Of a stretch of 64,000 nt of DNA, positions 28,852-37,678 are shown one piece after another. Made by a program: the position numbers and the translations under genes. The number at the start of each line of letters is the position of its first letter. Positions within the stretch are counted from its first letter, which is position 1. Below the pieces are notes generated by a model that searched no databases, was not told where the DNA came from, and worked only from the letters and a program-made list of their open reading frames with translations. The stretch spans positions 372,001 to 436,000 of the forward strand of contig NZ_RBIM01000001.1 of NCBI RefSeq assembly GCF_003634045.1, written 5' to 3'. The stretch is from Maricaulis maris (GTDB lineage Bacteria > Pseudomonadota > Alphaproteobacteria > Caulobacterales > Maricaulaceae).

Positions 28852-30954
28852 ATGGACGCTCAAAAGTTTTCGCGAATTGCCGAGTCTCTTCGCCAGTATC
28901 GCCGGGCCGAACTCAAAGATTTTGGCGAAGATGTATCTGGCCAACCGATCGACCAATTGTACGTCGACCCGTTACCAAGCAATGCTATAGTTTCAACTGT
29001 AAAATCCGGCAACACGACCTTTATTCTAGGCCGAAAGGGCACCGGAAAAAGCACCGTCTTTGCCAAGGCGCAGTCTGACATTAGAAAACAAGATGATCTT
29101 ATTTCCTGCTATATCGACGTTAAAAGTCTGCATGATCTCACAAAACCTGCAGATATTTCATCCAGCGATGAAGTAAATTTGAACCATGGCATCTATCGTA
29201 CACACCTACTCCGAAAAGCGTTCCTTGGGAGCGTCCTGTCACAGGTTATTAAGGAGCTAAAAGCCGCCAGCCAGGATATGTCGCTATGGGATCGCTGGGC
29301 GGGCCGCCAACGGTCTATTGATGAACTGGAGGAGCGTCTGACAAGGATCGAAAAATCCGTCAAGAATGCAAAACTGGAAAATCAAGAACTGCCAATATTA
29401 CAGCGCATTCAGACACGCTGGCGGGCCCAAACCACCGACGAGCAGACTACAGAAACTTCCGCCTCAGCAAAAATTGTAGCATCGCCGACTTTCCCCCGCG
29501 CCGAAGCTCAAGCCGACACCAAAGATTTTGAGAGAACGCTGGATGACAGGGAAATATATGATGAATACTCCCGTATAGTTTTGAGCACTTTTCCTTATGA
29601 GGATATTATATCGGAGATTAAAAGCCTTTTGGATGAAAGCTCTCTAAGGAGGCTTATTATTTTCTTCGATGATTTTTCAGAGCTAAGCTTTTTAGACCAA
29701 AGGCTTTTTGTTGATATAATTTTGTCTCCACTAAATAATTCAAGCAACGAACTAATAAAACTAAAAGTGGCCGGATACCCAGGTCGTGTTTATTATGGAT
29801 CTATAGATCCAACAAAAATTGATCGGGTGAATTTAGACTTTTCGAGTCTATATGAGACCACCGACGTGCAGTCAATGGAAAGCGCCGCGATTGATTACAC
29901 AACCAGACTTATAAAAACTAGATTTTCGGCGTTCGATGCGGAAATAGAAGATTACTTTGACTCGGGAACTCCAATAAGCGAGCACATGCGCACCTTATTT
30001 CAAACAACATTCAATGTACCACGACTAATGGGGTCGCTTCTGCAATATTGCTATCTGGATAGAATTTCAAAAAATCAAAAAATAACCCCATCTTCACTTC
30101 GATTGGCGGCTCGTAAATACTACGAATCCACACTGAATACATACTTCGACATGCTGAACAAATTTGCATTAGAACCATTTGACAACAAACTCGACCGCCA
30201 CAATCAAAAAAAGCTCTTAGAGTTTGTAGTAGGAGAGATGCGTAATATAAGAAAAAAAATTGCAGATGGCACTGTCGGCGGATCGTACTTCAATAAACTG
30301 AGCGTACAACCTGTAAGCCATTTTTATGTCAGCTCTTCTTTTAGCGATATATTCAACGCTCTTGAAGCCAACTTTTTAGTTTCGAGGTATAAAGACACGC
30401 GAGATAAAGATGGACGCTCCGTTACGGTTTTTGCACTTTACTACGGATTAACGGAATTGGAACGTATTGCTTGGGGATACCCAGAGGGACGAGAGTATCG
30501 GAACTATTTCGTACAGAGGTGCTTCGACCTTACGACGTCAATTCAATCATTTTTGTCCAGCAAGCAAACTATACGTTGCAACGGATGCAAAACCAGCTTT
30601 CCCCTTGAAACGCGTGCTAGTTTAGAGCTTTACAAGTGGAAGTGCCCAGAGTGCGCCGATGGTGTTTGTTCCATTGTGAATATCGCGGATGATTTTTCTG
30701 CAGAAATTGACGAAATCAAACAAGATTTACAACTCGAACCAGTTGAGCTTGAGATTTTGAATACGCTACAGGTTGAAAATCGACCGATGGCCGCTGGGGA
30801 AATTTCGTCACTTATTGACGTGACCTATCAATTAGTGGGTCGCCGCACGGCAAAACTCCAAGATAAAGGATTTGTGAAAAAGAGTCAGAATAACAACGAT
30901 AAGAGAGTGCGAAGTGAAATTCTAGAAAAAGCGAGTGATTTATACTTTTCCTGA
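28852..30954 (+). CDS. P-loop ATPase with zinc ribbon and winged helix (accessory gene)
   Basis: A 700-residue protein whose DNA is strikingly AT-rich beside its neighbours. Walker A is GRKGTGKST (60-68); Walker B is RLIIFFDDFSEL (about 267-278) with an acidic pair. A coiled-coil-like stretch (RSIDELEERLTRIEKSVKNAKLENQEL, about 154-180, here cited in parts) separates them. Four cysteines near 576-601 (CNGC, CPEC) make a zinc ribbon, followed by a C-terminal MarR-type winged helix (MAAGEISSLIDVTYQLVGRR, about 645-664). It resembles predicted STAND/ORC-like ATPases found singly in genomes; a defence or phage-related role is inferred. No partner gene is adjacent. Confidence 0.8.
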   Translation: MDAQKFSRIAESLRQYRRAELKDFGEDVSGQPIDQLYVDPLPSNAIVSTVKSGNTTFILGRKGTGKSTVFAKAQSDIRKQDDLISCYIDVKSLHDLTKPADISSSDEVNLNHGIYRTHLLRKAFLGSVLSQVIKELKAASQDMSLWDRWAGRQRSIDELEERLTRIEKSVKNAKLENQELPILQRIQTRWRAQTTDEQTTETSASAKIVASPTFPRAEAQADTKDFERTLDDREIYDEYSRIVLSTFPYEDIISEIKSLLDESSLRRLIIFFDDFSELSFLDQRLFVDIILSPLNNSSNELIKLKVAGYPGRVYYGSIDPTKIDRVNLDFSSLYETTDVQSMESAAIDYTTRLIKTRFSAFDAEIEDYFDSGTPISEHMRTLFQTTFNVPRLMGSLLQYCYLDRISKNQKITPSSLRLAARKYYESTLNTYFDMLNKFALEPFDNKLDRHNQKKLLEFVVGEMRNIRKKIADGTVGGSYFNKLSVQPVSHFYVSSSFSDIFNALEANFLVSRYKDTRDKDGRSVTVFALYYGLTELERIAWGYPEGREYRNYFVQRCFDLTTSIQSFLSSKQTIRCNGCKTSFPLETRASLELYKWKCPECADGVCSIVNIADDFSAEIDEIKQDLQLEPVELEILNTLQVENRPMAAGEISSLIDVTYQLVGRRTAKLQDKGFVKKSQNNNDKRVRSEILEKASDLYFS

Positions 30955-31025
30955 GCTGGTGAACATTCATACAAATTATGTTTTGACGCGCCTGTAGCCC
31001 ACCTTAAACCACTTGCCGAGAGATC

Positions 31026-31107
31026 GCCGTATCCGCTTCTTCGGGTCAAGGGCGGCGCAGCCGCCGCTCCGCGGGCAGGCCCCTTGACCCGAAGAAGCGG
31101 ATACGGC
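31026..31107. repeat. 82-base hairpin element, copy B
   Basis: Perfect 27-bp arms (31026-31052 and 31081-31107) around a 28-base loop. Arm parts: outer GCCGTAT, middle CCGCTTCTTCG, inner GGTCAAGGG. The loop starts CGGCGCAGCCGCCGCT like copy A. Downstream flank GGCTGACAAG..ATTTAGGG resembles copy A's GGCTGGCAAGG..TTTATGG. It lies between the AT-rich ATPase gene and the esterase gene. The remainder of the 217-base gap holds nothing else recognised. Confidence 0.85.
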
Positions 31108-31171
31108 CCGCTGGCTGACAAGTGATTTAGGGTTCAGATCGCGCGGGCCGCGAGCACATTTCGAGGCTCGC

Positions 31172-32443
31172 TTACCGCTCTCCCAACAACACCACCAACC
31201 CCTCCGCGAGCGCATTGCGCCAGCCGGCGATGTCGTGGCCGCCGGGATAAACCGCCAGTTCGGCCGGATAGCCGTGGGCGAGGAGTGCATCGGTCATGGC
31301 GGTATTGGTGTCCAGCATGACATGGCCCTGATTGGTCGAGGTCGCGACGGTCTCGAGGCGCCCGGCTGCGAGGTGGAAGCGCGGGGCATCGACCGGCGCA
31401 TCGCCGAGCTGCCTTGCCGCCCATTGCGGGGCTTCCCCATCCGGCGCCCAATAGAATGAGCCCGATAGCGAAATCACCCCACCGATCCGGTCGGGCCGGG
31501 CCAGCGCGGTCAGGCTGGCTGACAATCCGCGGCGCGAGGCGCCGGCCAGCAGCGTCGTCTCGCGGCGCGGCGCCAGGCCGACCTCGCGGGCGAGCGCCGG
31601 CAGGAGTTCATCGGCGATGAAGACGGCCTGGTCGGCATAGGCGTGACCGGCGCTGGCGGCGTCGAGTTGGTCGATCAGCACCAGATGCGTCGACGGGATG
31701 GCGCTGCGTTCTGCGAGCCGGACCAGCAGGTCGCTGGCCGGCGCGCGCTGTCCCCACAGGAAGGCATCATAGAGGATCAGCAGCGGCGCATCATCGGGCG
31801 CGCCGGGCATGCGATGGACCTGGGTCCGGACCCGGCGCCCGAGCGCCGCACTGTCGATGTCCAGCTGTTGCGCCTCAATCACTTCATCAAAGGCGAGCGG
31901 GCGGTGGATATCGGCCGGCGCGGCGCGGTCGAGACGCAACAGGCTTTCCCCGTCCGCCCCGCCGAGGCGGGCCGGATTGGCCGGGTCGGACCAGCGCCGC
32001 AGGCCGCTATCGTCCTCGACCAGGAAGGAATAAACCGCCTCGACATCGCGCGGCAGCGACAGGGTCAGCGTCCAGATATCGGCGCCCTCGACACGGCGCA
32101 GCGGCAGAGTAAAGTCGGCGATGTAGTCGGTCACCGGCTGGCGGGCATGGGCGGCGTTGACGACACTGTCCAGCCGCACGCTGCGCGTCTGGGGTCCCCC
32201 CCGCCAGGCGAAGGTGACCAGGGTCCGCTCGGGATCGTCCGGGTCCGGCGTGCGGCGCGGCAGGCGCGGTTGGGCCAGCGTGCGCCAGGCTTCGTCGCGG
32301 GCATGCGGCCGCTCGACCAGCATGGTCTCGATGGCCATGACGAGCGGCGAGCTATCCGGGGTCGGTGTCTGGGCACCGACGCGCGACACTGTTGCCGCGA
32401 GCGCAAGCGACACGACCAGAAGACCTGCAATCCCCGTCCGCAT
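31172..32443 (-). CDS. Exported enterochelin-esterase-like alpha/beta hydrolase
   Basis: A 423-residue protein with signal peptide (MRTGIAGLLVVSLALAATVSRVGA). The first half is beta-rich, as in the N-terminal domain of Fes-type esterases, and the second half is an esterase-D-like hydrolase: PLLILYDAFLW, LPALAREVGL, then nucleophile serine in LLAGASRRGLSASL and a later histidine in YPGGHDIAGW. Fes-like enzymes open ferric siderophores, but many relatives act on other esters; no siderophore genes are nearby. ATG 32443 follows GAGGG; a longer in-frame start lacks a site. Divergent from the YhhN gene. Confidence 0.8.
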   Translation of the reverse strand: MRTGIAGLLVVSLALAATVSRVGAQTPTPDSSPLVMAIETMLVERPHARDEAWRTLAQPRLPRRTPDPDDPERTLVTFAWRGGPQTRSVRLDSVVNAAHARQPVTDYIADFTLPLRRVEGADIWTLTLSLPRDVEAVYSFLVEDDSGLRRWSDPANPARLGGADGESLLRLDRAAPADIHRPLAFDEVIEAQQLDIDSAALGRRVRTQVHRMPGAPDDAPLLILYDAFLWGQRAPASDLLVRLAERSAIPSTHLVLIDQLDAASAGHAYADQAVFIADELLPALAREVGLAPRRETTLLAGASRRGLSASLTALARPDRIGGVISLSGSFYWAPDGEAPQWAARQLGDAPVDAPRFHLAAGRLETVATSTNQGHVMLDTNTAMTDALLAHGYPAELAVYPGGHDIAGWRNALAEGLVVLLGER

Positions 32444-32518
32444 CGCCGCTCTGCCCTCGCCCCTTTGCGCGTCCATGCGGGCAGTCTAGCGTGGCTTGGT
32501 GGCACGAGGGGAGAGCCG

Positions 32519-33187
32519 ATGACATTGTTCAAGGACGCATGGCCGGACGAGCGCATCTCGCGCCTGATCCTGATCGCCTCGGCCATTTTCGGCCTGGCCT
32601 ATCTGTTGGACGGGTTTGGCCTTGCGGCACCTTTCCCGGTCAATGTCGTGATCAAGGCCGCCGGAATTGTGTTGCTGGCGGTGTATGCCCTGCGCCAACG
32701 CCATCTCGTTCTCGCCGTCGGCCTGGCCCTCGGCGCGGCGGGTGATGTTTTCCTCGCACTCGACGAAAGCGTGCTGCCACTCGGTATCGCCGCCTTTGGC
32801 CTCGGTCATCTGGTCTATATCTGGCTGTTCGCCCAATGGCGTATCAAGGCCGGACCGCGCGGCGGCATGAGCCGGATCGCGGCCTTGGTCCTCGCCGTCT
32901 TCGGCCTCGTCATGCTGAACTGGCTGCAACCGCATTTCGGCGAGATGCGCGTCTTCGCCTCGGTCTATAACGGCATCATCCTGGTAATGGCCGTGCTCGC
33001 CGTGCTCGGCCGCTCCCCAATGCTGGCGATGATCGGCGCACTCCTCTTCGTGGTCTCCGACAGCGTCCTCGCCGTGCGCCTGTTTGCCGGCGAACTCGAC
33101 TGGGCCGGACCGGTGGTCTGGGTCTGCTACTATCTCGGCCAGGCCGGGATCGCGCTGGGGCTGGCGCGCGCCGCCCCCGAAGCCTAG
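32519..33187 (+). CDS. YhhN/TMEM86-family membrane protein (lysoplasmalogenase-like)
   Basis: A 222-residue protein with about eight transmembrane segments and family motifs LALGAAGDVFLALDES and LGHLVYIWLFAQW, and a C-terminal SDSVLAVRLF. Mammalian TMEM86B is a lysoplasmalogenase; the bacterial role is not established. It has GGGGAGAGCC before ATG 32519. Between it and the next gene are about 220 bases with no recognised feature. Confidence 0.85.
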   Translation: MTLFKDAWPDERISRLILIASAIFGLAYLLDGFGLAAPFPVNVVIKAAGIVLLAVYALRQRHLVLAVGLALGAAGDVFLALDESVLPLGIAAFGLGHLVYIWLFAQWRIKAGPRGGMSRIAALVLAVFGLVMLNWLQPHFGEMRVFASVYNGIILVMAVLAVLGRSPMLAMIGALLFVVSDSVLAVRLFAGELDWAGPVVWVCYYLGQAGIALGLARAAPEA

Positions 33188-33405
33188 ACGCTTTTCGCGA
33201 CCAACATTGTCGTCAATGCGCGCCGGGATCAGTTGGAGCGCAACCGTGATCGCCAATACTGACAGTGACATGACGGCCCTGCGGTCGGGCGGCGCGGATC
33301 GACGAGAGCGTGTTGGCCAATTTCGGCGTTGGTTTCGGCGGCAGGACTGGCGAGGTTGGCGCGCAGGCGGGTGTTCGTCTGGGTTGGTAGCCTGCCTGGT
33401 CCGGC

Positions 33406-34446
33406 TCAGAAATCGCGGACGATGGAGACGTTGAGGTGGCTGTCGGTTGCCTCGCTGCCGGGCTGCGGTTCGAATTCGTGTTTGATGCGGTAGGCCAGCT
33501 CCATGCCCCAATCCCCGGCGATGGCCGTGGTCAGGGCGAAACGCTGGTCGGCGCGTGAAGCCGGGCCGGCGAGCATGGTGGTTTCAGATGCGAAGTCTGT
33601 CGCCTCGCTGAGGGCAAAATTGAGGATTGAGCCCATCTCGAAAATCCAGTCGGTCTCGGCATCCCCGTCATCAGGTTGGCGATAGCGCATGCCGGGTCCG
33701 GCCCGCAAATCCCAAGCCAGCCCGTCGCTGTCGAAGGGCTGGTGCAGCGCGCCGGCGGTGGCGAAGGCGACGTGCTGGTAGCCGGACAGGCGGTCCTGTT
33801 CGTAGGTGCCGCCGACATAATAGCCCCAGGCGTCGATCACATTGCGCTCGCCACGCATTTCGACCAGCCAGTTGTCGCGGGTCACGGCCTCACCGTTCCG
33901 GGTGAAATGATAGGCGAACTTGCTGTCGAGACCCCAGCCGCCCTCCAGCTCGCGATCCAGTTCGACGGCGAAATTATAGTCGGTCTGTTCGGTATTGCCG
34001 CTGTCGATGGTGACGCCGAAGCGGGCGCGGCCAGACCATTCCTCAGGCTCGATCCAGGCCATCGCTTCGGCCAGTTTCCCGACAGGAGACCAGCCTTCCG
34101 GTCCCGGCTCAGCCGGGGCGGGATCGAGCCTGATGACGGCATCATCTGACAGGGGGGGCGCCATGGCGGCGCTGGCTTGCGTCATGGCCGCATCCGGCAC
34201 CGGCTCACGCCAATCGGCCAGCAGGGCTTCGCGACGGGGTGCAATATCGGCAATAGCGGCCAGCACCTCGGCTTCCCCGCCCTCGGCGACATCGGCGATC
34301 AGCTCGACCGTCTTGCGGAAATCCCCGTCACTCTGCTGCCTGTCGGCGGCCCGGATCAGCGTCCGGTAATCTTCAGACAGATCGGCGTGGGCGACCGGAA
34401 ACAGGCCGCTCGCCGCCGCGATCAGCAGGGCAATCAGATAACGCAT
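33406..34446 (-). CDS. DUF481/YdiY-family outer-membrane protein
   Basis: A 346-residue exported protein: signal peptide MRYLIALLIAAASGLFPVAHA, an N-terminal helical region (about 22-105) with DLSEDYRTLIRAADRQQ, a linker, then a DUF481 beta-barrel of about 230 residues (from WSGRARFGVTIDSGNTEQTDYNF to the final IVRDF). YdiY-type proteins are salt-induced outer-membrane proteins of unknown transport role. It is paralogous to the gene at 40913; both share the helical N-terminal region, which is unusual for the family. Ends in Phe as for barrels inserted by BAM. Confidence 0.82.
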   Translation of the reverse strand: MRYLIALLIAAASGLFPVAHADLSEDYRTLIRAADRQQSDGDFRKTVELIADVAEGGEAEVLAAIADIAPRREALLADWREPVPDAAMTQASAAMAPPLSDDAVIRLDPAPAEPGPEGWSPVGKLAEAMAWIEPEEWSGRARFGVTIDSGNTEQTDYNFAVELDRELEGGWGLDSKFAYHFTRNGEAVTRDNWLVEMRGERNVIDAWGYYVGGTYEQDRLSGYQHVAFATAGALHQPFDSDGLAWDLRAGPGMRYRQPDDGDAETDWIFEMGSILNFALSEATDFASETTMLAGPASRADQRFALTTAIAGDWGMELAYRIKHEFEPQPGSEATDSHLNVSIVRDF

Positions 34447-34532
34447 GGGCAGTCCTCAACTTGCGCACCATCGTGGCAACGACACGCGCGCAAGTCCAGT
34501 CATGCCCCATGCAGGTTTCCGTAATCTTGACG

Positions 34533-35420
34533 CTAGTTGAGAAGGCCCTGGTCAGCTGCCATGGACTTCATGGCCTTTTGCAGCTTTTCGAAAGCGCGCA
34601 CCTCGATCTGGCGGATACGCTCACGGCTGACACCATAATGCTCGGCCAGATCCTCAAGCGTCTTGGGCTCATCCGACAGGCGACGTTCCTGCAGGATGTG
34701 CTGTTCGCGCTCATTGAGCTCGCCCATGGCCGATTGCAGGAGCTGCATGCGGGTGTCGAACTCGTCGCTTTCGGCCAGCTCGTCTTCCTGGCTCTCGGCA
34801 TTGTCGTCCGACAGCCAGTCCTGCCATTGGCCTTCGCCTTCCGTGCCGCGCAGCGGCGCGTTGAGCGAGGCGTCGGGACCGGACAGGCGGCCATTCATCG
34901 ACATCACCTCGTCATTGGTGACGCCGAGCTTGGTGGCGATCGCCTCGACCTGGTCGGGCTTGAGATCACCCTCGTCCAGGGCCTGCATCTGGCTTTTCAT
35001 CCGGCGCAGGTTGAAGAAGAGCTTCTTCTGCGCTGCGGTCGTACCCATTTTCACCAGCGACCAGGAGCGCAGGATATATTCCTGGATCGAGGCGCGGATC
35101 CACCACATGGCATAGGTGGCCAGGCGGAAGCCCTTGTCCGGGTCGAATTTCTTGACCGCCTGCATCAGGCCGACATTGCCCTCGGAAATCACTTCGGCGA
35201 TCGGCAGGCCATAGCCGCGATAGCCCATGGCAATCTTGGCGACGAGGCGCAAATGCGAGGTGACCAGCTTTTCAGCGGCGCCGCTGTCCTCATGCTCACG
35301 CCAGCGCTTGCCCAGCATGAATTCCTCGTCCTTCTCCAGCATCGGAAAACGACGGATCTCAGAGAGGTAGCTCGACAGCCCTTGTTCGGGCGAGAGCGTC
35401 ATTGAAACTGCATTGGCCAT
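34533..35420 (-). CDS. rpoH: Heat-shock sigma factor sigma-32
   Basis: A 295-residue sigma-70-family factor. Region 2 (AAEKLVTSHLRLVAKIAMGYRGYGLPIAEVISEGNVGLMQA and DPDKGFRLATYAMWWIRASI) and region 4 (LEDLAEHYGVSRERIRQIE) are complete. The RpoH box QKKLFFNLRR between them identifies it as sigma-32 rather than a primary or stationary-phase sigma. It directs RNA polymerase to heat-shock promoters. Many alphaproteobacteria have two copies; only one is in this window. The groESL operon at 60-62 kb additionally has CIRCE. Confidence 0.95.
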   Translation of the reverse strand: MANAVSMTLSPEQGLSSYLSEIRRFPMLEKDEEFMLGKRWREHEDSGAAEKLVTSHLRLVAKIAMGYRGYGLPIAEVISEGNVGLMQAVKKFDPDKGFRLATYAMWWIRASIQEYILRSWSLVKMGTTAAQKKLFFNLRRMKSQMQALDEGDLKPDQVEAIATKLGVTNDEVMSMNGRLSGPDASLNAPLRGTEGEGQWQDWLSDDNAESQEDELAESDEFDTRMQLLQSAMGELNEREQHILQERRLSDEPKTLEDLAEHYGVSRERIRQIEVRAFEKLQKAMKSMAADQGLLN

Positions 35421-35577
35421 GACACGTATCCTATCCCATCGAGGTGCCAGTCGACATGCGACATTTGCACGTCCCCGGCGCCTCGTCCGAGACCTATTTG
35501 GGGACCCGACTTACGAAATGTAACCCCCTCACATGCCTGTGATGTGCATGGGTGTCATTCGTGAATGGTTGAGCGGG

Positions 35578-37233
35578 TCAGTCGGGCATTGTGGCGGCGA
35601 GGTGCGCCAGGATGACGAGCCGGTCCAGCGTCAACTCTGCCTGGGTATCGCGCCACACCACGGCCCGATAGATTGGCGCCCAGATATCCCGAGCCCTTTC
35701 CGGCATTCCGCGGACCATCAATGTCATCAAGATCAGCTCGTCCAGACGGCGATGATCCGTTGCCCGTCGGTGCGGCATGAGCGCGATCAGCGGAATCAGG
35801 GAGCGTTCGAACTCGTAAGTCGGCATCGGCCAGCGGTTCCAGATGGCGGCCTCCATGTCGGCACGCGACGCCGGTGCCTGCAGCGTCTGCCACAACGCCA
35901 GAAGATCGATTTCGATCTGCGCAAGGCTGACAGGGAGCATTCTCATCGACTGACCGGCCTGCACATCCAGGGCCTCGCGCGCCGCACCGCATTCCAGGAG
36001 CACGGTGGCGATGCGCGCCCGGATGCCGCCAGGGCGCCGCATTGCCTGGCTGCGTGACACATCCGCGTGAGTGATCACGGAATCCTCGTGAGCGGATCTG
36101 ACGCCTTCATCACCGCTATCGAGACGGACGCCTTCCATGGCAGGCTCATCGATCCTATGCATGGTCAGGCGTGCGGCGGCCTTCGCGCGTGGACAATCCT
36201 CAAGTGCGAACCACAACTCGGCCAGGCGCGGCGACGCCTCGGCCAAGAGCACGTTCTGATAGGAAATGAGAAGCTCCGTTGCGGCCTCAATCTCGCCCGA
36301 CGCAGCGCGATCACGGACAAAAGCCGAAAGCATGTCGCGCGCTTCCCGGAAATGGTCGTCGCGCAGGTCCCAATGCCCCGAAAGATATGCCTCGATGACC
36401 ATGGACGCTGACCGCTCGCCAATCAGCACCGAAAGTCGTGTTTCGATTATATCCCGGGGATTGTCCCCCCAGGCGTCAAAAGCATGGCTCAGCAGTCGGT
36501 CCGGCAAGCTATCCAACAGGTCACGCGCCAGAGTGCGCGCTTCGAAATCCCAACCCCCATCCCAGGAAAGGGCAGGCTCATCAGACTTCCACACCCCGGT
36601 GGTCACGGCTTCAGTGATGAGCAGGGCACGAAACCGCCCGATCGCCGCATCATCCTCGAGATTGAGGGCTTCCTCATACGCAACCGCAATCGCTTCGCCG
36701 CGCGTATCTGGTTCTGTCGACTCGATCACCAATTCGAGCCAGGCGACATGAGCCGCGGCGACCTGACCGGCCGCCGCCTCTGCGCCCGCAGCCCGAAGCT
36801 GCCGGGAAAACGGCGGAACGTCATGCCAATCCATATAGTCACGCGTCGCAACCGGCTCCGCGAGCGCAATATACCGATCGACCCAGACCTGCAGCCTGTC
36901 CGGCTCGATCACCGGTACAAGGGGCGGCAGGACGCCCACAATCAGCTCGAGCGCGGGCCCGGGGCCATCGCTTTCAAGCAATGAAATCCGCTCATCCCAT
37001 TCACGATCAATGAGTGCGATCAAGGCGTCCCGGCCCGGTGGGTCTTCCAGTGCCCCCAGATCGCCAGGAACAGTCTCGATTGCCTCTCCGACAAGTTCGT
37101 ATTCAAACGCCGTGCGCTCGTCTGCGGCTTGTTCCCTCAACGCATCCACCGCCTCGCGCACCGTCTGTGCGGACGCCGGCATCGCCATGGCGACGACCCC
37201 AGCCAGTCCCATCAGGATCTTCCAGAACACCAT
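35578..37233 (-). CDS. Exported all-helical protein of unknown function
   Basis: About 551 residues with signal peptide (VFWKILMGLAGVVAMAMPASA). The whole mature chain is predicted helical with pairs of helices, perhaps divergent TPR/HEAT-type repeats (for example ALEDCPRAKAAARLTMH, YEEALNLEDDAAIGRFRALL), but no standard motif is clear. ATG 37233 is chosen; a GTG two codons upstream is possible. No recognised family; neighbours give no functional hint. Confidence 0.65.
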   Translation of the reverse strand: MVFWKILMGLAGVVAMAMPASAQTVREAVDALREQAADERTAFEYELVGEAIETVPGDLGALEDPPGRDALIALIDREWDERISLLESDGPGPALELIVGVLPPLVPVIEPDRLQVWVDRYIALAEPVATRDYMDWHDVPPFSRQLRAAGAEAAAGQVAAAHVAWLELVIESTEPDTRGEAIAVAYEEALNLEDDAAIGRFRALLITEAVTTGVWKSDEPALSWDGGWDFEARTLARDLLDSLPDRLLSHAFDAWGDNPRDIIETRLSVLIGERSASMVIEAYLSGHWDLRDDHFREARDMLSAFVRDRAASGEIEAATELLISYQNVLLAEASPRLAELWFALEDCPRAKAAARLTMHRIDEPAMEGVRLDSGDEGVRSAHEDSVITHADVSRSQAMRRPGGIRARIATVLLECGAAREALDVQAGQSMRMLPVSLAQIEIDLLALWQTLQAPASRADMEAAIWNRWPMPTYEFERSLIPLIALMPHRRATDHRRLDELILMTLMVRGMPERARDIWAPIYRAVVWRDTQAELTLDRLVILAHLAATMPD

Positions 37234-37269
37234 CAACACCCTACACCCCGAAACGCGTATCAGCTGACC

Positions 37270-37659
37270 CTACACGCTTGCCCGCGCCTGGCCACGCGCG
37301 AGCTGGAGTTCGACGCGTTTGAGCTCGCGCAGGATGCGGTTGTTCTGCATCTGCAGGCCCAGCCCGCCTTTCATGAACAGGCCGACATTGACGGCCACGA
37401 CGACGCCCACACCCCAGCGGATGGTCATGACCGGGTCGGTGGTCTGGAACATTTTCCAGGCGGCGAAGATGGCCAGGCCGGCTCCGATGATATTGACGAT
37501 GTAGGCAATCCACATCACCCAGGCGAGCTTGCCCCGGAACAGGCCGAAGGCCTGGGCGAAATAGCCGGGCTCCTCGCTGAGTTCGCCGAGAATGGCACGA
37601 TCGTCGGCGTCGAGGGATTCCAGGATGAGACGGTCGAGGTCTTCAGTCCGGTTGGTCAT
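37270..37659 (-). CDS. Two-helix membrane protein, partner of the ECF sigma factor
   Basis: A 129-residue protein (GGAG before ATG 37659) with a short acidic N-terminus, two transmembrane segments (about 47-68 and 77-95, WVMWIAYIVNIIGAGLAIF and TIRWGVGVVVAVNVGLFM) and a basic helical tail. It matches a family found downstream of ECF sigma factors in this group (DUF6768-like, from memory). It starts 19 bases after the sigma gene ends, so it is likely translated with it. It may act as a membrane anti-sigma factor, though no classic zinc-binding HxxxCxxC motif is present. Confidence 0.7.
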   Translation of the reverse strand: MTNRTEDLDRLILESLDADDRAILGELSEEPGYFAQAFGLFRGKLAWVMWIAYIVNIIGAGLAIFAAWKMFQTTDPVMTIRWGVGVVVAVNVGLFMKGGLGLQMQNNRILRELKRVELQLARGQARASV

Positions 37660-37678
37660 CGCGATCTCCTTTTCATGA

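Noticed and set aside
21470-31107. Reading the 82-base hairpins as integron attC sites
   Set aside because: attC sites have the core GTTRRRY/RYYYAAC and unpaired bases in the stem; these have neither, the arms are perfect and no integron integrase is visible.
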